Origin: Micromonospora sediminimaris
GTDB lineage: Bacteria > Actinomycetota > Actinomycetes > Mycobacteriales > Micromonosporaceae
NCBI GenBank assembly: GCA_900112325.1
Contig: FOLJ01000026.1
Location: forward strand, 1-43,974
Reading direction: 5' to 3'
Length of the DNA: 43,974 nucleotides
Shown here: one piece after another, positions 23,940 through 32,831 of the stretch
Layout of the letters: every line of letters starts with the position of its first letter
How positions within the stretch are numbered: position 1 is the first letter of the stretch
Made by a program: the position numbers and the translations under genes
Notes under the pieces: model-generated
The model's database searches: none
The model's input: only the letters and a program-made list of their open reading frames with translations
Told to the model about the DNA's origin: nothing

Positions 23940-24673
23940 CGACGGCCGTCGCCGGGTTCGCCGACCTGATCGCACATGCTCTTTCCGCCGGCCGGACGGC
24001 TCGCATCCCGGTGACCGGTTCGAGCATGTGGCCAGCCATCGACCCGGGCTCGGTCGTGACTGTCGAACCGGCCGCCTGGCCGCAGATCCGGCCCGGCGAC
24101 GTGGTCGCGTACCGGCATCAGGACACCGTCATCGTGCACCGGGTGATCGAGCGACGCGACGACCACCTGATCACGGCCGGCGACAACAAACCGCTGTTCG
24201 ACCCACCGGTCGCCGCGGCAGCGTTGCTCGGCCGGGTCACCGGGGTCCCCGACCCGGTGGCACCGCCCGCGTCGACGTCGGCAGCCGCCGCCGAAGCGAC
24301 CGTGTGGGTGGTCGGCGACCGGGCGGCGGTCGCGCCGCCTGGCGTACGCCTGCGCCAGATCGCGCCGGCCGAACTCGCCGCCGCGTTGCGCTCGGTAACC
24401 GGCACGATCGCCGGGGTGTCGGCTGCCGCCGTGCGACCGCTCACCGCCCTCCGCAGCGCCCCTCCCGGTCCGTTGACCGTGGTGATCGGGATCCGGTTCG
24501 GGCGCAGCGGTGCCAGCCGGACCGGGTACGACCCCGGTGGCCTGCCGGTACTGCCGCCGGACGCGGTCCACCTGCACGTGCGCGCCGGTGACCCACTCTC
24601 CGACGTGGGCCCGGACGACGCGGTCCGGGCCGTCGCCGAGACGCTCGGCCACAGCGAGGGGACGGTGCGGTGA
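23936..24673 (+). CDS. SipW-like S24/S26 serine peptidase, soluble, candidate leader peptidase
   Basis: 245 residues. The N-terminal half is a signal-peptidase-like domain: GSSMWPAIDPGS with catalytic Ser30, VIVHRVIERR with His68, and TAGDNKPLFD with Asp83. Signal peptidases of the SipW/eukaryotic Sec11 type use Ser and His instead of Ser and Lys, and this protein has His there. Unlike those enzymes it shows no membrane helix near the active Ser, so it is probably cytoplasmic. The C-terminal half (about 95-245) is Ala/Pro-rich and has no family I recognise. Its place between PqqD and the ABC exporter suggests that it removes the precursor leader. It overlaps both neighbours by 4 bp. Confidence 0.85.
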   Translation: MTTAVAGFADLIAHALSAGRTARIPVTGSSMWPAIDPGSVVTVEPAAWPQIRPGDVVAYRHQDTVIVHRVIERRDDHLITAGDNKPLFDPPVAAAALLGRVTGVPDPVAPPASTSAAAAEATVWVVGDRAAVAPPGVRLRQIAPAELAAALRSVTGTIAGVSAAAVRPLTALRSAPPGPLTVVIGIRFGRSGASRTGYDPGGLPVLPPDAVHLHVRAGDPLSDVGPDDAVRAVAETLGHSEGTVR

Positions 24674-25611
24674 CCGAGGATGCAGTGACCGCGACCGCCC
24701 TGACCAAGACCTACCCGGGCGCGTCGACGCCGGCCGTGGACCGGATGACCTTCAGCGTGCCGTCCGGGCAGTCGATCGGGCTGCTCGGCCCGAACGGCGC
24801 CGGGAAGACCACCCTGCTGAAGCTCGTCTGCGGTGTCTCGCCGCCCACCTCCGGTCAGATACTTGTGCACGGTGCCGCCCCCGACGGCGCGGCGCAGCGC
24901 GACCTCGCCGTGGTCCACCAGAGCGGCCCCTTCGACATGATGCTCACCGTGCGGGACAACCTGCGGATCGCCGCCGGGTTCCGCGGGCTGAGCTGGCGCC
25001 GGGTGCGCACCCGCGCCGCCGCGTTGCTCGACGAGTTCGACCTCGCCGGCAAGAGCGACGACCTGGTCTTCACGCTCTCCGGTGGTCAGCGTCGCCGGCT
25101 CCAGGTGGTGCGCGCGCTGCTGCGGGTGCCCCGGCTGCTGTTGCTGGACGAGCCTTCCGCCGGGCTCGATGTGGAAGGCCGGCGTCGGGTCTGGGACCTG
25201 CTCGACGACCTGCGCCGGACGCACGGCCTGACGTTGGTTTGGACCAGCCACCACATGGACGAGTTGGAGCGCAACTGCGAGCGGATCCTGGTCGTGCAGC
25301 ACGGCAGGATCCTGCGCGACGGCAGTTCCGAGCAGCTCAAGGACGAGGCGGGCCAGGTCACGGCCGAGCTGCGTACCGGCTCCCCGGACGACTGGGCGGC
25401 GGTGGCCGAGTGCGCCCGGCTCACCGGGCTTGCCCCCGAGTACCGCGGTGAACTCTTCGTGCTCACCGGCGATGACCTGCGCCGCCGGCTGCCCGCGCTG
25501 ATCGCCGCGCTCACCGAGCGTCAGGTGGCGATCGAGAGCGTGGCGCTGACCAGTTCCTCGCTTGAGGACGCGTTCCTGGCCCTGACCCGCGCGGAGGTGT
25601 CGAACCGATGA
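24670..25611 (+). CDS. ABC transporter ATP-binding protein (exporter of the RiPP)
   Basis: 313 residues. Walker A GPNGAGKT (40-47), Q-loop Gln84, signature LSGGQ (136-140), Walker B LLLLDE (about 156-161) and the switch His in TSHHMDE are all intact. The length and C-terminal extension match DrrA/CcmA-type ATPases that export drugs, lipids or peptides with an ABC-2 permease. It overlaps the peptidase gene (GTGA) and the permease gene (ATGA), so the three are translated together. It most likely drives export of, or immunity to, the modified peptide. Confidence 0.95.
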   Translation: MTEDAVTATALTKTYPGASTPAVDRMTFSVPSGQSIGLLGPNGAGKTTLLKLVCGVSPPTSGQILVHGAAPDGAAQRDLAVVHQSGPFDMMLTVRDNLRIAAGFRGLSWRRVRTRAAALLDEFDLAGKSDDLVFTLSGGQRRRLQVVRALLRVPRLLLLDEPSAGLDVEGRRRVWDLLDDLRRTHGLTLVWTSHHMDELERNCERILVVQHGRILRDGSSEQLKDEAGQVTAELRTGSPDDWAAVAECARLTGLAPEYRGELFVLTGDDLRRRLPALIAALTERQVAIESVALTSSSLEDAFLALTRAEVSNR

Positions 25612-26408
25612 CCACGACCACTGGGCCGGCCGCACCCGCCTGGCACGGCACCGGCCTGACCGCGACCCTGCGCCGCGAGTTCCTGCTGCTCACCCGTAAC
25701 CGCACCAACCTGTTGTTGGCGATCGTGCCGACAGCGGTCTACATCACGTTGTTCGCCACCTCCCTGACCGACCTGATCGGCTCGGTCACCTACCGGGGAC
25801 AGCAGATCGGGTACGCCGACTTCGCGGTACCGGCGCTGATGTTCTCGTCCCTGCTCGCTGCCGCGACCACGTCCGGGACCGCGCTCTTCCAGGAACGGAT
25901 GAGCGGCATGTCGCTGGAGCTGTGGTCCTATCCGCTGACCCGAGGCCAGTACGTGCTCGGCAAGCTGCTGGCTGGTTCGGCGCTGGTGCTCGCCCAGACA
26001 CTCTCCGCGCTCGCGGTGACCGCGCTGCTGTTTCAGGGACGCTGGGCGGCCGACAGGTGGTTCGCGCTGCTGTGCGGCGCGCTGGTCGCGGCATGCGCCT
26101 TCAACGGGCTGTACCTGCTGCTGGCCACCCTGGTACAGGACTTTCAGCGGTTCACCGTGCTGATCAACGTCCTTGCGCCGGTGCTGCTCTTCGCCAGCCC
26201 GTCGTTCTACCCGATCGATGCGATGGGTACGCCGCAACGCTGGCTGGCCGCGATCAACCCGGTGACGTACGGAGTGACCGCGCTACGCGAGGCGCTGCTG
26301 TACGGTTTCGCGTCCGCGCTCCCGTACCTGCTGCTGCTCGCCGCAGCCGCCCTGGTCTCGATCGCCCTCGTCGGCAGGTCGCTGGCCCGGCAGGCCCGCG
26401 GTCTCTGA
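25608..26408 (+). CDS. ABC-2 type permease of the RiPP exporter
   Basis: 266 residues with about six membrane helices and no signal peptide, the usual form of an ABC-2 permease. The first helix (NLLLAIVPTAVYITLFATSL) follows a cytoplasmic N-terminus rich in Arg and Thr; a YPLTRGQYVLGKLLA loop between helices 2 and 3 fits the coupling helix that meets the ATPase. It is the last gene of the RiPP operon and is followed by a strong bidirectional hairpin. Confidence 0.93.
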   Translation: MTTTTGPAAPAWHGTGLTATLRREFLLLTRNRTNLLLAIVPTAVYITLFATSLTDLIGSVTYRGQQIGYADFAVPALMFSSLLAAATTSGTALFQERMSGMSLELWSYPLTRGQYVLGKLLAGSALVLAQTLSALAVTALLFQGRWAADRWFALLCGALVAACAFNGLYLLLATLVQDFQRFTVLINVLAPVLLFASPSFYPIDAMGTPQRWLAAINPVTYGVTALREALLYGFASALPYLLLLAAAALVSIALVGRSLARQARGL

Positions 26409-26490
26409 GCAGGCTGCGGCCAGACCTGGGCGGTGACCGGCGTGGGTCGGACGGATCAGGCCGCGAAAGCGTCGAGATGGGCCGAAGGCC

Positions 26491-26531
26491 AACTGGGCGG
26501 GCCGGTGCCGAGGGCACCGGTCCGCCCAGTT
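26491..26531. terminator. Long bidirectional hairpin terminator after the RiPP operon
   Basis: A 19-bp stem (26491-26509 with 26513-26531, one G-U pair) with a 3-base loop, between the convergent permease and CBM2 hydrolase genes. Confidence 0.88.
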
Positions 26532-26547
26532 GACTGGTCTGCCGGGC

Positions 26548-27771
26548 TCAGTTCCCCGTGCAGGTGGCGGTGGCACCGCTGCCGTTACCGGTGCCCTGGA
26601 ATCCGAAACTGGTGGTCTGACCGGCGGCCAGTCGTCCGTTGTAACTCTGGTTCGTGACGGTGATGGTGCCGCTGGTGCCGCTGTTCACACCGTTCCACAT
26701 CGAGCTGACCGACGCTCCGTTCGGCAGGTTGAGGGTGACCCGCCAGCCGGTGAGTGCGGTGCTTCCAGCCGTGACGTTGACGTTGGCGACGAATCCACCG
26801 TTCCACTGGTCCTGCACCGCGTAGACGGCGGTACAGGCGGGGGTCCCGCCCGGCGGGGTGGTCGGCGGACTGCTGGGCGGGGTGGTCGGTGGGGTGGTGG
26901 GCGGCGGAGTGGTGGGCGGCGGGTCGCCGTCGAGGGTCAGGTTCTTCTGCTGGACGCTCCACTGGCTGCGGCACAGGCCGCAGTTGGACCCGACGAAGTT
27001 GGTACCGGCGGTGGTGTCGCCCTTCAGCCGCCATTTGAGGTAGAGCACCGCCACCCGCCCGAACTCGCCTCCGTTGGGCTGGTCGTAGGTGCCGCCGTGG
27101 CCGACGTTCAGGTTGCCCATGAAGGCGGGCAGCCCGGCCGGCAGCTTGCCCCAGTCGTCAATGGCGTTCGGGTAGGCGATGTCGCTGGGCCCGCCGATGA
27201 AGTATGCGATCGGCTTGGTCAGTCTCCGGAGCTGATAGTCGTCGGCATCATTCAACAAGCCGCTGCTGAAGATGCCGGTCGTGGTGACCCGGGGGTCGTT
27301 CGAGACGGCGTAGGCCTCCAACCCTCCGCAGGAGAAGCCCGCCACGGCGACCTTGGACGTGTCGAGTTTGCCGTAGTACTTGCTGCCCTGCCGGGAGTTC
27401 TCGGCGACGGCCCAGTCGATGGACTGGGTGAGCATCTGGGAGGTGGTGGAGCCGGATCCGTTCGGGGCGCCGTTGGCGATGGCGAGGAAGCCGTGGGAGG
27501 CGATCTCGCGGAGGAAGTTGCCCTGCGACAGGCCGTTTGCGGAGCAACCGCCGTTGCCCCAGACCAGGATGGGAAGGCGCTCGGCCGGCAGTGTCTGGGG
27601 CCGAAAGATGGTGTGATTGGCCAGGCTGGCCGAGGTCTCGTAATCGGCGGGATAGGGACCGGAACCACCGACCGCGGCACCGGCCGGTGACGCGCCCAGC
27701 GCCACGATCACGGCGGTGGCCGGGACGATCGCGGTTACCAGGCCGGCGTAGATCTTCGATCTCCTGCTCAT
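26548..27771 (-). CDS. Secreted alpha/beta hydrolase with C-terminal CBM2
   Basis: 407 residues. A signal peptide (1-32, ending GAA) leads to an alpha/beta hydrolase domain (about 40-285) with VWGNGGC (oxyanion region) and GFSCG (nucleophile Ser), then a Pro/Thr linker and a CBM2 (about 307-407, with DQWNGGF and LTGWRVTL). The domain resembles the dienelactone-hydrolase-like or chlorophyllase-like group that often acts as carbohydrate or aryl esterases. CBM2 binds cellulose, so it probably deacylates plant polymers. The ATG at 27771 has a GGAGGG ribosome site. A shared terminator with the RiPP operon lies beyond its stop. Confidence 0.85.
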   Translation of the reverse strand: MSRRSKIYAGLVTAIVPATAVIVALGASPAGAAVGGSGPYPADYETSASLANHTIFRPQTLPAERLPILVWGNGGCSANGLSQGNFLREIASHGFLAIANGAPNGSGSTTSQMLTQSIDWAVAENSRQGSKYYGKLDTSKVAVAGFSCGGLEAYAVSNDPRVTTTGIFSSGLLNDADDYQLRRLTKPIAYFIGGPSDIAYPNAIDDWGKLPAGLPAFMGNLNVGHGGTYDQPNGGEFGRVAVLYLKWRLKGDTTAGTNFVGSNCGLCRSQWSVQQKNLTLDGDPPPTTPPPTTPPTTPPSSPPTTPPGGTPACTAVYAVQDQWNGGFVANVNVTAGSTALTGWRVTLNLPNGASVSSMWNGVNSGTSGTITVTNQSYNGRLAAGQTTSFGFQGTGNGSGATATCTGN

Positions 27772-28000
27772 GCACCCTCCAGCGGATGTCGGGACGGGCG
27801 CTCCCTGCGGTGGTGGTGGCGGTGGTTCATTCGCATCCCGACCCCGGTGACCAGCGCTGGCCACGGGTCAGGTCGATGCGCGCGCGGACCGCCCGGCCGC
27901 GGTCCCCACAGGCAATCCGATGGGAGCTGTGTGCAGTTACTATCACTCCCGCAACGAAAAGTGTCAATGTTCGGCCTCGTCACCCGGACCCCGGTCGCCG

Positions 28001-29002
28001 TCAGCCCCGCAGGGGGTGAGCTGCCGTACTTCCACCGGTCGGCTCCGGCCGGATGGGGTCGCGCGAGGCCTGGAAGTGTGTGATCCACGAGGCGGCGTCC
28101 GGCCAGTACGGCGTCGCCACCTGGACCAGACGCGCCTGGGCGAGCGCCCCGAGCGCGGAATGGATGTCGAGAAACGTGTCTCTGGCCTGCTGGCGAGGCC
28201 AGGGCGTGGGCAGCAGATGGTTCGGCAGATCCGGATCGATGTCCGGGAACTTCCGCCAGGAATCCATGGCGGAGGTTCGGGCGACCAGCGCCCGGGCGGC
28301 GTCCACCTCACCGTTACGCGCGGCTGCTCGCAGCTCCGCGTACTGCTCGATGAAAGCCGTGTAGGCAGCGGCGAGTGCGGTCAGGTCGTACGCGGAGGCC
28401 GGGCCGTGGGGCCCGGACTCCTCGTCGAAGCGTACGTGCATGATCGACCACCGGGCGTCCCCGACGGAGTGCAGCAGTTCGTTGAGCGTCTCCCGCACCG
28501 GCCCGGCCTCGCGTCCGGGCCGGATCCACACGCTGTCGTACAGGCCCACGAACCGCAGTGCGCTCAACGACCTGCGCACTGCGTGGCGAGCCGCCTGGCC
28601 GGAGCTTGGAATCGAGAAGGAGACCATCACCCATTCACCGGTCCACCGTGGCGGCTGGGCACCGAAGTTCAGGAAGTGCTGCATCCGGGAGCGATGCTTG
28701 GCGATCGCCTGCGAGGTGAGGTGATAGACCGGTGGTCGTCCGTTGCCTCGCGTCGCGATGAGACCGCGCTTGACCAGCCGGGACAACGCCGCCCGGGCAC
28801 TGGCCTCGCTCACCCCGAACTCACGCAGCATCGCGATGACCGCCGTCGACGGCAGATCGGCATCCGAGGAGTCGAGATACTCGCCGAGCAGGGTGGTCAG
28901 CAGATGTTGCGGACTGGAACCGATCTGAGCCCGGGGAATTCGGACCTCGTCGGCGGGCTCCTGGGCGTTCACCTCAACAGCCTGCATCACCCCCTGGCTC
29001 AT
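28001..29002 (-). CDS. PaaX-family transcriptional regulator
   Basis: 333 residues. The N-terminal winged helix (about 25-95) has QHLLTTLLGEYL and VSEASARAALSRLVKRGLI, and the middle and C-terminal parts match the PaaX regulators of phenylacetate and related pathways (WTGEWVMVSFSIP, LRFVGLYDSVWIRP). It probably represses a catabolic or secondary gene set through a CoA-thioester ligand, not identifiable here. The ATG at 29002 follows the SDR gene stop by 35 bp on the same strand, so the two may be one operon; a GTG upstream is possible. Confidence 0.85.
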   Translation of the reverse strand: MSQGVMQAVEVNAQEPADEVRIPRAQIGSSPQHLLTTLLGEYLDSSDADLPSTAVIAMLREFGVSEASARAALSRLVKRGLIATRGNGRPPVYHLTSQAIAKHRSRMQHFLNFGAQPPRWTGEWVMVSFSIPSSGQAARHAVRRSLSALRFVGLYDSVWIRPGREAGPVRETLNELLHSVGDARWSIMHVRFDEESGPHGPASAYDLTALAAAYTAFIEQYAELRAAARNGEVDAARALVARTSAMDSWRKFPDIDPDLPNHLLPTPWPRQQARDTFLDIHSALGALAQARLVQVATPYWPDAASWITHFQASRDPIRPEPTGGSTAAHPLRG

Positions 29003-29037
29003 CAGCTCGCCGGCCGTGGGTGAACCGGCCGTGACGG

Positions 29038-29817
29038 CTACGCGCCCTGCCCCTGGTTCTGCATCAGGCCGCCGTCCATGAAGTACGTCGAGCCGGTCAC
29101 GTAGTCGGCGTCGTCGCTGGCCAGGAAGACGGCGAGCTTGGCGATCTCCTCCGGCTGCGCGGCCCGCTTCCACGGGATCGACTGCACCTGTTCCTCCAGG
29201 AACTTCGGGTCGTCGATGGCTTGCTGGTTGAACGGGGTGAGCACCATGCCCGGCCCGATGTTGTTGACGTTCATGTGCATCGGAGCGACCTCCAGGGCGA
29301 TGCTCTTGGCCAGTTCGAGCATGCCGCCCTTGCTGGCGTCATAGTCCGAGCCGCCGGCCCGGGCCACCTCCTGGTGTACCGAGGTGATGTTGATTATTTT
29401 GCCGTGTCCGCCCTGGTCGCGGCGGTGCCGAATGAAGCGCCGACAGCAGAAGAACATCCCGTACAGGTTGGTCCGGATCGCCCGGTCCCAGGTCTCGGTG
29501 TCCAGGTCGGCAACCGGGATACCGGAGGCGTCCACGCCCGCATCGTTCATCAGGATGTCCAGCCGGTCGAACTCCGCAAGGGCCTCGTCGAACATCGCCT
29601 CAACCTGATGCTCGACGCTGATGTCGCCCTGGACCACGACGGCCCGCCGACCAGCCTTCTCGATCTCGGCCTTCGTGTGGTTCGCGCCCGCGTGATCGTG
29701 CAGGTAGTGCACCACGACGTCAGCACCCTCGCGGCCGAACTCGATCGCGGTGGCCTGTCCGATTCCCGAGTCCGAGCCGGTGATCAAAGCGGTCCTGCCC
29801 GCCAGCCGTCCGGTCAT
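29038..29817 (-). CDS. Short-chain dehydrogenase/reductase (glucose-dehydrogenase-like)
   Basis: 259 residues, a classical SDR. The cofactor motif TGSDSGIG (about 13-20), NDAG, the catalytic Ser (ITSV), Tyr and Lys (YDASKGG) and the C-terminal segment VTGSTYFMDGG are all in place. It resembles the glucose 1-dehydrogenase/YxjF-like group, but substrate prediction from sequence is unsafe. The ATG at 29817 follows GGGAGGG. It lies between the GH15 gene and the PaaX gene. Confidence 0.92.
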   Translation of the reverse strand: MTGRLAGRTALITGSDSGIGQATAIEFGREGADVVVHYLHDHAGANHTKAEIEKAGRRAVVVQGDISVEHQVEAMFDEALAEFDRLDILMNDAGVDASGIPVADLDTETWDRAIRTNLYGMFFCCRRFIRHRRDQGGHGKIINITSVHQEVARAGGSDYDASKGGMLELAKSIALEVAPMHMNVNNIGPGMVLTPFNQQAIDDPKFLEEQVQSIPWKRAAQPEEIAKLAVFLASDDADYVTGSTYFMDGGLMQNQGQGA

Positions 29818-29931
29818 CAGAACTCCCTCCCTCACTGCCGGTCGCGGCTTACCCGCCTGCCCCGGCCCTAACCGAGCGGGATGGCAGCCGGCGCACGGTG
29901 TTCCGTGCCGCCGTCCGGCCGCGGTGCGTCC

Positions 29932-31719
29932 CTACCGTGCGATCCCGGTCTCCACCTGGTCGATGACCCAGGCGGCGTTGATCAAGCCGATGTGGGACAA
30001 CGCCTGGGGGAAGTTCCCGATCTGGCTACCGTCGCTGTGGTCGATCTCCTCCGACAGCAGGCCGAGATCGTTTGCCCGGGCGGTCACGCTGTCGAAGATC
30101 TGCCGGGCCGCGTCGATCCGCCCGGCCAGCGCCAACGCCTCGACCAACCAGTACGAGCAGACGATGAAGGCACCCTCATCTCCTGCTCCCGTCCAGCGCT
30201 GCACAAGACCGTCCCGGGTCAGGTCGCGTTCGATGGCCCGCACCGTGGCGAGGACCCGCTCGTCGTCGCCGGGCAGGAACCCGAGGATCGGCATGCCGAG
30301 CACGCTGGCATCGAGATGGTCGGACCCGAACGCGCCGGTGAAGGCCCCGCTCGCCGCGTGCCAACCCTCGTCGAGGATTGCCGCGCGTACCTCCTCCCTG
30401 GCCTTGGACCACCGGGGGATCGCCGCCTCGGCGTTGAGATCCCGCGCCAGTTTGACGGCCCGGTCCAGGGCCACCCAGCACGCCAGCTTCGAGGTCAGGT
30501 AGTGCCGCTCGCCCTCGCGCCCTTCCCAGATGCCGGCATCCGGCTGCCGCCACGTGTCGGCGGCCCGGTCGGCCAGTGACCGAAGCAGGTCCACGGCAGC
30601 GGGCGACAGGTCCGCGATCTGGTCCCGCAGGACCCACGCGCATTCCAGCACCTCACCGAGAACGTCGAGCTGCTTCTGCTGCCAGGCGTCGTTGCCGATC
30701 CGCACCGGCCGGCTGCCGCGGTGGCCCGCCAGGTGTTCCAGGGTGTGCTCGGTCAGATCACGCTCGCCGGCAGCGCCGAACATGATCGGTACGTGGTCGT
30801 CCCCGCTGACCGACCCCATCGACGCGGCCATCCAGTCGAAGAACCTGCGCGCCTCGTCGGGGCAGGCGGCGACCCACAGCGCCTTGAGCGTGAAGCTGCC
30901 GTCGCGTAGCCAGGCGAACCGGTAGTCCCAGTTCGCCGTGCCGCCGACCTCCTCCGGCAGCGAGGTGGTGGCCGCGGCGACCACGGCACCGGTCGGCTGG
31001 TAGGTCAACGCCTGCAACACCAGGGCGCTACGCCGGACCTGCTCGCGGTAGGGGCCCTGGTAGCCCTGGTGGATGCGATCCCACGACTGCCAGGCCTCGA
31101 TGGTGTCACGTAGGGCGGCACGGCCGTCCAGTGGCACGATCTGCTCGTCGGCGGCGCGGCGGTGGTGCAGCGCGAGCAGCGCGCTGTCCCCCTCGGCCAG
31201 CGTGAATCGTCCGGTCACCACTGGGCCGTCGATGTCCAGCTCACGATCGCCGGTCAGGACCAGGCGGTCGGCTCCCCCGGATATCTCGATCCCCGCCGGC
31301 ACCTCGGCGATCGAGGGACTTGTCAGCCCGTACTCCGGCCGGGCCGCGACCTCGATCACGACCTCCACCGTGCCGGAGATCGTCTCGAGTTGCCGCAGCA
31401 GGACGTGGGGGGACGTGAAGCCGATCCCGTGACCTCGTTCACCGAAGCCGAGACCGAGGGCGTCCGTGAGACGCAGGACACCGTCCTGGGTGTGGAACTC
31501 CGTACGGAGCACCATCGTCCCGTCCAGGTACTGCCGGACAGTCGTGTACGGTCCGGCCGGCCGGATCGACCAGTGGCCACCGGTAGCGCCGAGCAGACGC
31601 GCGAAGACGCTAGGCGCATCGAATCTGGGCGGACACCACCAGTCCACCGACCCGTCCGAGGAGACCAGCGCGCTGCCCTGACAGTCGCCGAGCAGCGCGT
31701 AGTCGCTGATCACAGCCAC
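29932..31719 (-). CDS. GH15-family glycoside hydrolase (trehalase/glucoamylase-like), cytoplasmic
   Basis: 595 residues. The N-terminal beta-sandwich (about 1-200, starting ISDYALLGDCQGSALVSSDG) and the alpha/alpha barrel with NWDYRFAWLRDGSFTL and LCWV-type segments match the GH15 branch that includes mycobacterial trehalase. The catalytic acid is probably Glu in GIWEGREG and the base Glu in SEEIDHSDG. There is no signal peptide, so it acts inside the cell on trehalose or maltodextrin. The GTG at 31719 is chosen because the family begins there (SDYALLGDC); the ribosome site is weak. Confidence 0.88.
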   Translation of the reverse strand: MAVISDYALLGDCQGSALVSSDGSVDWWCPPRFDAPSVFARLLGATGGHWSIRPAGPYTTVRQYLDGTMVLRTEFHTQDGVLRLTDALGLGFGERGHGIGFTSPHVLLRQLETISGTVEVVIEVAARPEYGLTSPSIAEVPAGIEISGGADRLVLTGDRELDIDGPVVTGRFTLAEGDSALLALHHRRAADEQIVPLDGRAALRDTIEAWQSWDRIHQGYQGPYREQVRRSALVLQALTYQPTGAVVAAATTSLPEEVGGTANWDYRFAWLRDGSFTLKALWVAACPDEARRFFDWMAASMGSVSGDDHVPIMFGAAGERDLTEHTLEHLAGHRGSRPVRIGNDAWQQKQLDVLGEVLECAWVLRDQIADLSPAAVDLLRSLADRAADTWRQPDAGIWEGREGERHYLTSKLACWVALDRAVKLARDLNAEAAIPRWSKAREEVRAAILDEGWHAASGAFTGAFGSDHLDASVLGMPILGFLPGDDERVLATVRAIERDLTRDGLVQRWTGAGDEGAFIVCSYWLVEALALAGRIDAARQIFDSVTARANDLGLLSEEIDHSDGSQIGNFPQALSHIGLINAAWVIDQVETGIAR

Positions 31720-31764
31720 ACCCCGCGCGTACCCGCGGTGATGCCCGACATGCCATCGGCGGCG

Positions 31765-31950
31765 CTACTCCGGGCGCTCGCCCGCGCTTTCCGTGCGCCC
31801 CCGAGCCGCGGGCGAGCCTACTGCGAACGGGTGGCGGAGCCGCCGCATCGCTTCTTCGCTGCCATCGACACGAGCGCCCGAAACGTCGGACTCGTCGAGG
31901 GTGGGTACGGCGAGAAACAGCGCCGAACCGGGCTTGCCCTTCGATGCCAT
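31765..31950 (-). CDS. Small protein of unknown function, tentative
   Basis: 61 residues from an ATG with a reasonable ribosome site (AAGAAGGATCTGC). It begins MASKGKPGSALFLAVPTLDE and is rich in charged residues, with no signal or membrane segment. It lies alone in the gap between the GH15 gene and the DUF5872-like gene. No family is recognised and it could be a chance frame. Confidence 0.35.
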   Translation of the reverse strand: MASKGKPGSALFLAVPTLDESDVSGARVDGSEEAMRRLRHPFAVGSPAARGRTESAGERPE

Positions 31951-32158
31951 GCAGATCCTTCTTTGGAGAGCGGAGCGCAGGTGCTGCGCGAGATGAACCG
32001 CCGGGGACGTCGTGACCTCCGACGTTCGTTACCAGCCTGACAGGCGGCCTCCCGGTCGCGGACGACTGTCCGCCAACACCGACAGTACCCGCCTCCGGCG
32101 TCCGCGATACCCCCTGGCCGGTTCCGAACCGGACCCCGCGTATCTGCTGTTGGCTTGG

Positions 32159-32710
32159 TCAGCGGCGGTCGAGGGCCGACTGTAGGCGTTGGATGAGCGT
32201 CTTGCGGCCCTTGCCTGCGCATTCCTCGCGTAGCGCCGCCCTGAGCTGACCGGTGTCGAGGTCGCGAACGTGCCGGGTCGCCTCGGCGACCGGCAGGTCG
32301 GTGAGCGACACGGACGACGCGGCGCTTCGACGCGCGCGCTTGGCCGGGCCGGTGTTGGCGACGTACTGCTTGCCGGACTTCGACGCCTTCCGCTTCTTCA
32401 CGTCGGTCTCGCGTCGCTGCTCCGCGGAGAGCTGGTTCCAAGCCTGGTCAGGCAGGTAACGGTCGGTTTCGCCGTCGTGTCGCGCTCGCGTGCCGCCCTG
32501 CCTGGTCCGCCACTTCTGGTCCCCCCATTGCTGCAGGGACTTCTGCCGCTCGTCCTTCGGGCCCTGATAGCCGCCGCCGCGCTTCTGGTACTCCTTGGTG
32601 AGCAGCTGCGACTTGCGCGCCGACCACTGCCCCGGTCGGCCGCCCCGGTCGGACGCCTTGATCTCTTCCTTGAGCTGTTCGCGCAGCTCGGGCTTCGTGT
32701 ACCGCGCCAT
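32159..32710 (-). CDS. DUF5872-like small basic protein
   Basis: 183 residues, strongly basic. The first part (YTKPELREQLKEEIKASD, GGRPGQWSARKSQLL, YQKRGGGYQGPKDERQKSL) matches small proteins widespread in actinobacteria and cyanobacteria grouped as DUF5872. Function is unknown; the charge suggests nucleic acid contact. A C-terminal extension (about 125-183) with SVSLTDLPVAEATRHVRDLDT is not in shorter relatives and looks like a small helical domain. The ATG at 32710 is chosen because the family begins MARYTKPEL. Confidence 0.75.
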   Translation of the reverse strand: MARYTKPELREQLKEEIKASDRGGRPGQWSARKSQLLTKEYQKRGGGYQGPKDERQKSLQQWGDQKWRTRQGGTRARHDGETDRYLPDQAWNQLSAEQRRETDVKKRKASKSGKQYVANTGPAKRARRSAASSVSLTDLPVAEATRHVRDLDTGQLRAALREECAGKGRKTLIQRLQSALDRR

Positions 32711-32779
32711 GTGCGCCGGGTACCCGCGACCGCGCCCCGTACGCACCGGCGTCAGGTTCATCGGCACCTGACCCCGGAC

Positions 32780-32816
32780 GAGCCCGCCCGAGCGCAGCCG
32801 CGCATCGGACGGGCTC
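32780..32816. terminator. Hairpin downstream of the secreted propeller-like gene
   Basis: GAGCCCGCCCGA (32780-32791) and TCGGACGGGCTC (32805-32816) pair with one mismatch around a 13-base loop, just beyond the stop of the gene at 32832-33728. Confidence 0.6.
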
Positions 32817-32831
32817 GCGGAGGATCACCGC

